From the NCBI GenBank assembly GCA_041685935.1, contig JAWLES010000066.1, positions 1 to 12,270 of the forward strand: 12,270 nt of DNA. The letters are read 5' to 3'. Within the stretch, counting starts at the first letter, position 1. Every line of letters starts with the position of its first letter. The DNA is from JAIPEK01 sp041685935 (GTDB taxonomy: Bacteria > Desulfobacterota > Desulfobacteria > Desulfobacterales > Desulfobacteraceae). Under the pieces are notes generated by a model. It saw only the letters and a list, made by a program, of their open reading frames with translations. It ran no database searches and was not told where the DNA came from. Of the stretch, positions 7,138 to 12,270 are shown one piece after another. The translations under genes and the position numbers were made by a program.

Positions 7138-7166
7138 TTTATACGTACCCGGTAAAACCGTGTCAA
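7138..7166 (-). promoter_or_regulatory. Sigma70-type promoter of the tonB operon
   Basis: On the minus strand the -35 box is TTGACA (7166-7161, all six consensus bases), followed by a 17-nt spacer and the -10 box TATAAA (7143-7138, five of six). This is the best promoter in the window. It starts just past the end of the PAS gene (stop at 7204) and reads into the leader and then the Ca-repeat/exbB/exbD/tonB genes. No clear Fur box is seen over it. Confidence 0.75.
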
Positions 7167-7203
7167 CCCTTTTTTTATCTTCTGATCATAATATCTTCCG
7201 GGT

Positions 7204-7548
7204 TTATACCTTTCGTGCAATTTCCGCAACAAGTGCGGGCCCGCCGTTTTCGTCAACCGCGGCCACCGCGGTGTACCCCTCGAATTTTCCCACGGACCCG
7301 TCCGGGTAGTTCACCTGGCTGACATTGGAAATGTTTTTACCCGTCTCGAATGTTTTAAGTGTATGACAATTTTCACACGGTGTATCCCTGTCCATGTAAA
7401 CCCTGTAGCATTTTTCATGCAGTGGAGGGAGCAAAGCGGCTTCACGAGCTTTTTCATTAGCCCATACGATGTTGAGGTCTTTATCCAGAACAATAATGAC
7501 TTCAGGCAGAATATCGGTTATTTTTTCAAAATTTATTCTAGGTTCCAA
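7204..7548 (-). CDS. Small single-domain PAS protein with CxxCH motif
   Basis: 114 aa, starting at TTG 7548, which has GGAGG 8 nt upstream (7561-7557); the longer TTG start at 7563 would sit on that ribosome binding site. There is no signal peptide, so it is cytoplasmic. Residues 10-36 (ITDILPEVIIVLDKDLNIVW, then ANEKAREA) are a classic PAS start. A Cys-bearing insertion follows: KCYRVYMDRDTPCENCH, giving C47-x10-C58-x2-C61-H62, a variant of the CY...PC..C insert common in PAS sensors of sulfate reducers. It ends in the last PAS strand (GPALVAEIARKV) with no kinase, cyclase or DNA-binding domain. It may sense a ligand, redox state or metal and act through a partner. It lies upstream of and on the same strand as the tonB operon, and divergent from the 102-aa gene. 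Confidence 0.8.
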   Translation of the reverse strand: MEPRINFEKITDILPEVIIVLDKDLNIVWANEKAREAALLPPLHEKCYRVYMDRDTPCENCHTLKTFETGKNISNVSQVNYPDGSVGKFEGYTAVAAVDENGGPALVAEIARKV

Positions 7549-7581
7549 CGTATTATCCTCCAATATGATTTCAAATACCTG

Positions 7582-7610
7582 AACATAATACGAATCTAAG
7601 CTATAATCAA
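7582..7610 (-). promoter_or_regulatory. Possible promoter of the PAS gene
   Basis: On the minus strand TTGATT (7610-7605), a 17-nt spacer and TATGTT (7587-7582) fit a moderate sigma70 promoter, placing a start about 30 nt before the TTG codon. Each box has four consensus matches, so this is tentative. Confidence 0.3.
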
Positions 7611-7672
7611 CCTCCTGTATACAGTGTGGACTGCAGTGGACATCCCATATGCGAGCTGTTTAAAAAAAATAC

Positions 7673-7701
7673 TTGACAAAAACGAGCCGACAATCTATTT
7701 G
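7673..7701 (+). promoter_or_regulatory. Probable promoter of the plus-strand regulatory operon
   Basis: TTGACA (7673-7678) is a perfect -35 box; 17 nt later is TATTTG (7696-7701), a weak -10. TATATC (7703-7708) is a better -10 but at 24 nt spacing. It drives the 7831 gene with a leader of roughly 120 nt. Confidence 0.45.
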
Positions 7702-7716
7702 GTATATCGAATTAAG

Positions 7717-7730
7717 TTAGGGTTGCCTAA
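7717..7730. promoter_or_regulatory. Operator-like inverted repeat TTAGG-N4-CCTAA
   Basis: TTAGG (7717-7721) and CCTAA (7726-7730) are perfect 5-bp arms 4 nt apart, lying just downstream of the predicted -10 box where a bound protein would block the start site. TTAGG/CCTAA half-sites are known from DtxR/IdeR/MntR-family iron and manganese regulators, so metal repression is a reasonable guess, but no such regulator is encoded in the window. Confidence 0.4.
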
Positions 7731-7733
7731 TAA

Positions 7734-7786
7734 AGCTGGATCTCTAATCATCTTTAAAGATTTTATCCGGCTGGCGGTATTTTTTT
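7734..7786 (+). other. Leader hairpin followed by seven Ts
   Basis: AGCTGGAT (7734-7741) pairs with ATCCGGCT (7765-7772) with one T-G wobble, and encloses a perfect 12-bp palindrome ATCTTTAAAGAT (7750-7761). Seven Ts (7780-7786) follow after a 7-nt gap. It lies in the 5' leader of the 7831 operon and could be an attenuator, although the gap is longer than in typical terminators. Confidence 0.35.
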
Positions 7787-7830
7787 GAACCAATTATCAG
7801 AAATGTCTGAAAAAATAAGGAGTACAGAAT

Positions 7831-8139
7831 ATGAAGCACTATAACTCAGGTGGAAACCTTTCTTTGAACGACCGGATCAAGGAGCTGGCGCGGGAAATCA
7901 ATATGCAGTCCCGCCTTATCAGCTCAATAGTGGAGCAAGGCCGGCACGGGGCGGCAGAAAAAAATCCTGGTACCGTTTTTACCCCACATCCGGATCCAAG
8001 AAAAGCCGATCTTGAAGAAGCGGTCAAAGAGGCCGTCAATGTGCTGGAACAAAGCAGGAAATCCTTTAAATCCAAACAACTGGCAGATTTGCGGAAAAAA
8101 CTGAACAGAATACTGCTTGATTCGGATACGCCGGTTTAG
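7831..8139 (+). CDS. Hypothetical helical protein, 102 aa
   Basis: I do not recognise this family. It is charged and mostly helical: an N-terminal helix LNDRIKELAREINMQSRLISSIVEQGR (in two parts, residues about 11-37), a Pro/Gly-rich break (about 41-54) and a long C-terminal helix (about 55-96) rich in Leu, Lys and Arg that could form a coiled coil. There is no signal peptide or membrane segment and no Cys. The ATG has AAGGAG 8 nt upstream. It is first in a plus-strand operon, 55 bp before the DUF2325 gene and then the AraC regulator, which suggests a regulatory or partner role. Good ribosome binding site and operon position make it a real gene. Confidence 0.75.
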   Translation: MKHYNSGGNLSLNDRIKELAREINMQSRLISSIVEQGRHGAAEKNPGTVFTPHPDPRKADLEEAVKEAVNVLEQSRKSFKSKQLADLRKKLNRILLDSDTPV

Positions 8140-8194
8140 ACCGTTGCCATCGAATTAAATGTATTCAGAGACAGAGACAAAGGAGGAAATCATC

Positions 8195-9451
8195 ATGGAA
8201 CTTATCAGCAGGCAAAAACAGCCGGAAAAAAATAAGTCAGACAACGGCATTGAAAACAACCCGCCGCTGCCCGTTCGCTTGAGATTCTGGGAGGTTGACT
8301 GCTTTTTCAAGTGTCCGGTCATCGGTATGTGCCTTACATTTTCAGAGCAGAAGAAGTTATTGAAAAAATCCGGATTCTCCTATAAAAACGCAAGCCCGTT
8401 TGACATTCATGAAAAGCTGGTGGCAAGTGCCCAAAGTGAAAACCCGCTTTCAAAGCGCATCGACGAATTGGTTGACAGGAAGTACGGCAAACTGGCCCAA
8501 GCACTTCTCATGCTCGAAGAGAATGAATTCATGGCAAAGTTTGAATCCGCATTTGAAAAAGGAGATATCACAGAAATCTACTGGGCTGCGGCAGTCCATC
8601 CATCCCTTTGTTTTGAGTTTAAAAGGCAGATCGTCGGCAGGGTTCACATGACCATGCACAGGAACAGTGAAGAGAACCTGAAAATTAAACTGAAACTTGA
8701 AGCCCGGGAAACCGAACTGGAACGAACCGGTGAAGAAGCCAAAACCGCCAGGCAGTACGGCCGGAACCTTAAAAAAGAAAACCAGCGCCTGAAACAGGAA
8801 AACGCGGATATGGCCGCCGCCCTATCTGCCGCACGCAGCAAGAACCGCCGGCTTGAAGAGGAAATTTCAAGTATGTGCAGTCAAAGCTGTATGAAGGAGT
8901 TTGACAAGGAAAACCGCAAACTTAAAAACAAAGTTTCGACCCTGTCCGAGAAGCTCAAGCAAACACGGGAACAGCAGAGTGAACTTGAAAATGAAAACCG
9001 GGGACTGACTTTTGAGCTTGAACAGGTGCGCGCTTTAAACGATCGCCTGACCGGAGAGATCCGTGAGGTTACCGAAGAGCTGGCGTCTTTGAGCCGGTGT
9101 GATTCTTCATGTCCCTCGTATGATCTTTGTGAAAAACGCGTCCTGATTGTCGGCGGAATGACCAGGATGGAATCGTTGTACCGGCGGCTCATCAAAGAAA
9201 ACGGCGGGGTACTGGAATACCACGACGGCTATATAAAACAAAGGGAGGGGGTTAAACAGCTTGAGTGCCGGCTTAAACGTTCCGATCTGGTGCTGTGCCC
9301 GGTAAACTGCAACAGCCACTCCGCCTGCTCCATAGTGAAAAACCTTGGCAAAAAACATGGAAAAACCGTACACATGCTGGCCCAATCCAGCTTAAGTTCG
9401 ATCTCCCGGACGATCCGCGAAGAAATCAGCATGTCTGGAACGGTCAATTGA
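8195..9451 (+). CDS. Coiled-coil protein with C-terminal DUF2325 domain and repeated Cys motifs
   Basis: 418 aa from ATG 8195, preferred over ATG 8159 because AAAGGAGG (8179-8186) lies 8 nt before it and inside the longer version. Layout: an N-terminal Cys segment CFFKCPVIGMC (C36-x3-C40-x5-C46); a helical domain to about 155; a long coiled coil (about 158-300) interrupted by CSQSC (228-232); a second CDSSCPSYDLC (C302-x3-C306-x5-C312); and the DUF2325 domain (about 314-402) with VLIVGG, the YHDGY segment, and SDLVLCPVNCNSHSACSIVK. DUF2325 has a Rossmann-like look and no established role. The cytoplasmic location follows from the lack of a signal. Repeated three-Cys motifs suggest a bound metal or Fe-S cluster. 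It sits between the 102-aa gene and an AraC activator (40-bp gap), so a sensory role in the uptake locus is inferred. Confidence 0.85.
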   Translation: MELISRQKQPEKNKSDNGIENNPPLPVRLRFWEVDCFFKCPVIGMCLTFSEQKKLLKKSGFSYKNASPFDIHEKLVASAQSENPLSKRIDELVDRKYGKLAQALLMLEENEFMAKFESAFEKGDITEIYWAAAVHPSLCFEFKRQIVGRVHMTMHRNSEENLKIKLKLEARETELERTGEEAKTARQYGRNLKKENQRLKQENADMAAALSAARSKNRRLEEEISSMCSQSCMKEFDKENRKLKNKVSTLSEKLKQTREQQSELENENRGLTFELEQVRALNDRLTGEIREVTEELASLSRCDSSCPSYDLCEKRVLIVGGMTRMESLYRRLIKENGGVLEYHDGYIKQREGVKQLECRLKRSDLVLCPVNCNSHSACSIVKNLGKKHGKTVHMLAQSSLSSISRTIREEISMSGTVN

Positions 9452-9491
9452 ACTTTTACAAAAAGCGGGTAAACTGATTTTAAGGTAATTT

Positions 9492-10373
9492 ATGGCGTTC
9501 TCAACTGAAACGATATGGTCGGATCTCTGTATGAAGATCCACCACATGACCACGGACTCTTTTGCCGCAGCGATTCCGGATGGCCGGGAAAATGATAATA
9601 ATGACAGCTTTAGACTTGTTTTCTGCCTGAACGGCCTAATACAGGTACGGTTTCATTTAAAGGGTCGGGTCCGTGAAAAACAGATCCCGGAAGGATATTT
9701 TGATCTGCATGATACACTTGCCGATTGCCGTCTGGAATACTGTGCTCAAACAAAGGCTGAGGCTCTGCTTGTTAGCGTTTCCCGGCACCGGCTGATGCAT
9801 TTCATCGCGGATCAAGCCCTTTGCCGGGAATTTAATGAAGTAGTGGAGCGGGCGGCCGGCAAGGACAGGATAATCCAAATAACCCCGGCGGTGGACAGAC
9901 TTGTTCGCCAGATAATTCACCCCATTTGCCCAGGTTGCGGGGTTCACCTGTTTTACCTTGCCAAAATCCTGGAACTTGTAAGCACTTTATTGCCTTCCGC
10001 GCGGCCCGTCCCCGATGTCCATTCCCCTGGTGACATAAGTTTGACCGACCGGCATATAGTGGAACAGACCATGGCACGCCTGGAGGGCTGCATGGATAAT
10101 CCACCGTCGATCAAGGAACTTGCCGTTCAAGCGGGGGTCAGCACTTCAAAGTTTAAACAGCTGTTTCCAAAAGCCTGCGGCATGACACCCTATGAATACC
10201 TGCGTAAAATCCGCATGGAAAAGGCACTGTACCTGTTATGCCAAGGAAGGATGAATGTAACCGAGGCCGCCTATGAGGTGGGATACGAGAGCATCAGCCA
10301 TTTCAGCAAAGTTTTTTTCAAGTTTCACGGCATCAAGCCTTCTGTTGTGCGGCGCACCGGTTTTTCCCAATAA
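9492..10373 (+). CDS. AraC-family transcriptional regulator, PchR-like
   Basis: 293 aa. The N-terminal half (about 38-165) is a ligand-binding domain of the PchR sort: FRLVFCLNGLIQVRF, then the linker GVHLFYLAKILELVSTL, which matches the conserved segment before the DNA-binding part in siderophore-responsive AraC regulators. The C-terminal 100 residues hold both helix-turn-helix units: PPSIKELAVQAGVSTSKFKQLF, written here in parts (204-225), and the second, VTEAAYEVGYESISHFSKVF (256-275), followed by GIKPS. PchR-type proteins activate receptor genes when the matching siderophore is in the cell. Here it lies 290 bp before a TonB-dependent receptor on the same strand. Odd: ten Cys residues, including CPGC (146-149). 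The ATG has only AAGG 6 nt upstream; no better start exists. Confidence 0.9.
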   Translation: MAFSTETIWSDLCMKIHHMTTDSFAAAIPDGRENDNNDSFRLVFCLNGLIQVRFHLKGRVREKQIPEGYFDLHDTLADCRLEYCAQTKAEALLVSVSRHRLMHFIADQALCREFNEVVERAAGKDRIIQITPAVDRLVRQIIHPICPGCGVHLFYLAKILELVSTLLPSARPVPDVHSPGDISLTDRHIVEQTMARLEGCMDNPPSIKELAVQAGVSTSKFKQLFPKACGMTPYEYLRKIRMEKALYLLCQGRMNVTEAAYEVGYESISHFSKVFFKFHGIKPSVVRRTGFSQ

Positions 10374-10532
10374 AATCGGGCATTCAAGGCAAAGTCCTCT
10401 TTCACCTGACAAACCAATGTAAAGCCTCCTGACCCGGCGGCTGCAGCAACCAACGAGTTTATATTTTAATTTCTTTTTTCTTCAAGTGGTTATTGCCGAC
10501 GCCCTGTGGCTGGGGACGGAAGCAATTCCCGC
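10374..10532 (+). promoter_or_regulatory. Spacer after the AraC gene, possible activator-binding region
   Basis: No ORF with a ribosome binding site is present. The stretch 10455-10485 is very AT-rich (TTTATATTTTAATTTC) and lies 50-80 bp upstream of a TATAAT box, where an AraC-type activator would be expected to bind. I see no clear terminator behind the regulator gene and no certain direct repeats. Confidence 0.3.
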
Positions 10533-10538
10533 TATAAT
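10533..10538 (+). promoter_or_regulatory. -10 box of the second receptor gene, without a good -35
   Basis: A perfect TATAAT lies about 125 bp before the receptor start codon. At 16-18 nt upstream only GGGG-rich hexamers occur (for example TGGGGA), so no sigma70 -35 is present. A strong -10 with a missing -35 is the usual form of an activator-dependent promoter and fits control by the adjacent AraC protein. Confidence 0.45.
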
Positions 10539-10558
10539 GGCTTTCACCGCCAAATTTT

Positions 10559-10592
10559 CGGCTTGGACCGTTAGCCGGATCAATATTTTTTT
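10559..10592 (+). other. Weak hairpin with T-run in the receptor leader
   Basis: CGGCT (10559-10563) pairs with AGCCG (10573-10577); after 8 nt come seven Ts (10586-10592). It could be a weak terminator for the AraC gene or a leader element of the receptor. The short stem and long gap make it uncertain. Confidence 0.25.
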
Positions 10593-10663
10593 ATTATCCT
10601 AACTTCCTTAGTTGAGTCGAATAAAAAGCATGTATTTACGCACGAACTAGGAGGCAGTTTAAA

Positions 10664-12270
10664 ATGGGAAAAGCAAAAAGACGGTTTTTTCGACTGGGAG
10701 CGGGAGTTCTGATACTGTTTCTGGCGGTTTGCGGCCCGGCCGCGGCGGCGGAACAAAATCCCGTAGCCACAGAAGATGTCGTGGTCACGGCCACCAAAAC
10801 CGGCCATCGGCTGGAAGATGTGCCGGTTCCCACGGAAGTGATCACTCGCAAGGAAATTGAAAACCGGCAGGCAAAGACTTTGCAGGAAGCCCTGAACGGA
10901 ATATCCGGCCTTAACGTGACTATGGACGGAGGCAGCTGGGGGAATAAAGGAAAGGTCAGCATCCGGGGCCTGGAGTCCAAGCATGTCCTGGTATTGGTGG
11001 ACGGTCACCGTGTTTACGGCGGCCATTCCGCATCCGTGGACTTGCAGTCTTATCCGACAGCCATGATTGAGCGGATAGAGGTGGTGAAGGGCCCGGGATC
11101 CGCACTGTACGGGAGTGAAGCCATGGGCGGGGTGATCAATATCATAACACGGAAAGCGGAAGAAAAAACCCGGTTTACCGCATCAGCTGCTGCAGGCAGC
11201 CGGGACCGGCGGGTCATGGAAGCGGTGGGAAGCTTCAAAGGCAAAAGAGCAGGCTCTCTGCTCAACTATACATATAAACATTCGGACGGTGTGGAGGCAA
11301 AGCTGGACGAGTACAAAGAACAAGCCTTGCAGGGGACACTGGATTATGAATTGTCACCCCGTTCCGAAATCAGTCTGAAACCTTACTTTTCAGAACACAC
11401 GATCGATTATGAAAACCGTATCCAGCAGCGCATCGGTTTGAATCCTTCATGGCGTTGGGAACCGGATGATTTGTCCACTTTCCAGGCAGCGGGGTCCTGG
11501 TTCAGCTATGACCATGAAAGCGAAGATGAGGAAACCGGTGAAACAGATACCGATTATACCCATGATGTGTATGAACTGGAATTGAACTACAGCCGGCTGG
11601 TCTTTGGCCGCCACCTTGTGACGACTGGTTCTCACCTGGAGCTTGAAGAGCGGGACGACCAGGCAAAGGGATATGATGCGGATGAGCAGGTGTTGAGCTT
11701 TTTCGTTTCCGATGAAATCGATCTTGCCCCCTTTGTGTTGGTTATGGGTGCACGCCTTGACGATCATGACCAATGGGGAACCGAAGTCGCCCCTAAACTC
11801 AATATCTCCTGGCGTGCAACAGATTCTGTCAAGCTTCACGGCTCGGTCGGACGAGGCTTCAACGCACCGACCCTGAGCAAGCTTTACGGTCAGTGGCGCA
11901 TGGGGCCGTTTCTGGTTCAGCCCAACCCGGATCTGAAGCCGGAAGAGTCTGTGGGGTACGAAATCGGGGCCGAATGGCAGGCGACAAGCCGGCTTACGCT
12001 GTCTGCCGCTCTTTTCCAGAACGATGTGGACAAACTGATCGTTTCGAAAACCCGGCGCAGCGGGCCCCCTCCGTGGGACCTGGTCTGGGAAAATGTTGAT
12101 GAAGCCCGGACCCGGGGTGTGGAGGCAGGTGTCGAGATTAAACTCTTTGAAAACTGGACTGCGGATGTCGCATATACGTATCTGGACACCGAAAACCGGA
12201 TCACCGGCAATGAACTTGAAGAACGTCCCAATCACAGGATCGACATAAGCATGGCAGGACGATGGCCCTC
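10664..12270 (+). CDS. TonB-dependent outer-membrane receptor, BtuB/CirA-like (second, partial)
   Basis: The first 535 residues are visible and the right edge cuts the barrel. A signal peptide (about 1-28, ending in AAAA) is followed by a canonical TonB box EDVVVTATK, then a plug domain with EALNGISGLNV, VSIRGLESKHVLVLVDGHRVYGG, given here as the RGL and LVDG parts, and IERIEVVKGPGSALYGSEAMGGVINIITRK in the same region, the standard plug end. The barrel shows FNAPTLSKLYGQ, NPDLKPEESVGYEIG and RTRGVEAG, all hallmark strands of the cobalamin/catecholate-siderophore receptor group. AGGAGG lies 9 nt before the ATG. It should be driven by the TonB-ExbB-ExbD system encoded to the left. Its plug and TonB box differ clearly from the first receptor, so the two probably take different ligands. 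Which ligand (siderophore, B12, other chelate) cannot be told. Confidence 0.93.
   Translation, partial: MGKAKRRFFRLGAGVLILFLAVCGPAAAAEQNPVATEDVVVTATKTGHRLEDVPVPTEVITRKEIENRQAKTLQEALNGISGLNVTMDGGSWGNKGKVSIRGLESKHVLVLVDGHRVYGGHSASVDLQSYPTAMIERIEVVKGPGSALYGSEAMGGVINIITRKAEEKTRFTASAAAGSRDRRVMEAVGSFKGKRAGSLLNYTYKHSDGVEAKLDEYKEQALQGTLDYELSPRSEISLKPYFSEHTIDYENRIQQRIGLNPSWRWEPDDLSTFQAAGSWFSYDHESEDEETGETDTDYTHDVYELELNYSRLVFGRHLVTTGSHLELEERDDQAKGYDADEQVLSFFVSDEIDLAPFVLVMGARLDDHDQWGTEVAPKLNISWRATDSVKLHGSVGRGFNAPTLSKLYGQWRMGPFLVQPNPDLKPEESVGYEIGAEWQATSRLTLSAALFQNDVDKLIVSKTRRSGPPPWDLVWENVDEARTRGVEAGVEIKLFENWTADVAYTYLDTENRITGNELEERPNHRIDISMAGRWP

Noticed and set aside
7621..7644. GTGGAC-TGCA-GTGGAC direct repeat in the divergent spacer as a regulator site.
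   Set aside because: Only two short copies, not repeated elsewhere in the window and not well placed relative to either promoter; could be chance.
8159..8194. Longer N-terminus of the DUF2325 protein from ATG 8159.
   Set aside because: The strong AAAGGAGG lies inside this stretch and is perfectly spaced for ATG 8195.
10599..10611. CTAA-N5-TTAG near the second receptor as a second copy of the TTAGG operator.
   Set aside because: The half-sites are in the opposite order and only four bases long, so it does not match the element at 7717-7730.
10374..10663. A cobalamin riboswitch before the BtuB-like receptor.
   Set aside because: No B12 box (GCCACTG) or other conserved core element is visible on the plus strand of the spacer.
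11447..12235. A 262-codon minus-strand ORF opposite the second receptor.
   Set aside because: The plus strand carries typical receptor barrel motifs through the whole stretch; the opposite frame has no family features.

Overview
The window looks like chromosome of a Gram-negative, probably anaerobic bacterium of the Desulfobacterota type (the sulfate-reducer 'deltaproteobacteria'). This is an inference from gene content and style: two TonB-dependent receptors, a PchR-like AraC regulator beside a DUF2325 protein, a small PAS protein with a Cys-rich insertion, and moderately GC-rich genes separated by long hairpin-rich spacers. No rRNA, tRNA, CRISPR array, transposase or integrase is visible. 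It is an outer-membrane nutrient-uptake locus, most plausibly for a chelated metal or metallophore, but no gene fixes the substrate.

Left half (1-7203, all on the minus strand, read right to left). A strong sigma70-type promoter (7138-7166) is followed by a leader of about 230 nt with four hairpins, the last a textbook intrinsic terminator ending 26 nt before the first start codon. Then come a secreted protein of about 22 EF-hand-like DxDxDG repeats (6897-5140), exbB, exbD and tonB, tightly packed or overlapping. A 234-bp spacer with a perfect 12-bp inverted repeat leads to a complete TonB-dependent receptor (3120-952). A 481-bp non-coding spacer holding a long imperfect palindrome leads to a lipoprotein of the SBP_bac_5 family (peptide/nickel/opine ABC importers), which runs off the left edge. 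Together these would move a ligand across the outer membrane with TonB-ExbB-ExbD energy and hand it to an ABC importer.

Middle (7204-7830). A minus-strand PAS protein with a TTG start lies divergent to a plus-strand operon. The shared 282-bp spacer has a plus-strand promoter, a TTAGG-N4-CCTAA operator-like inverted repeat and a hairpin followed by seven Ts.

Right half (7831-12270, plus strand). An unrecognised 102-aa helical protein, a DUF2325 coiled-coil protein with repeated C-x3-C-x5-C motifs, and a PchR-like AraC regulator form a probable regulatory operon. A 290-bp spacer with a perfect TATAAT but no good -35 box precedes a second TonB-dependent receptor (BtuB/CirA-like), cut by the right edge. 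The arrangement suggests that the AraC protein activates this receptor when its ligand is present, while iron or another metal controls the operon from the central spacer.

The most unusual points are the terminator-bearing leader of the tonB operon, the Ca-loop repeat protein as first gene of that operon, and the recurrent Cys motifs in the three putative regulators.
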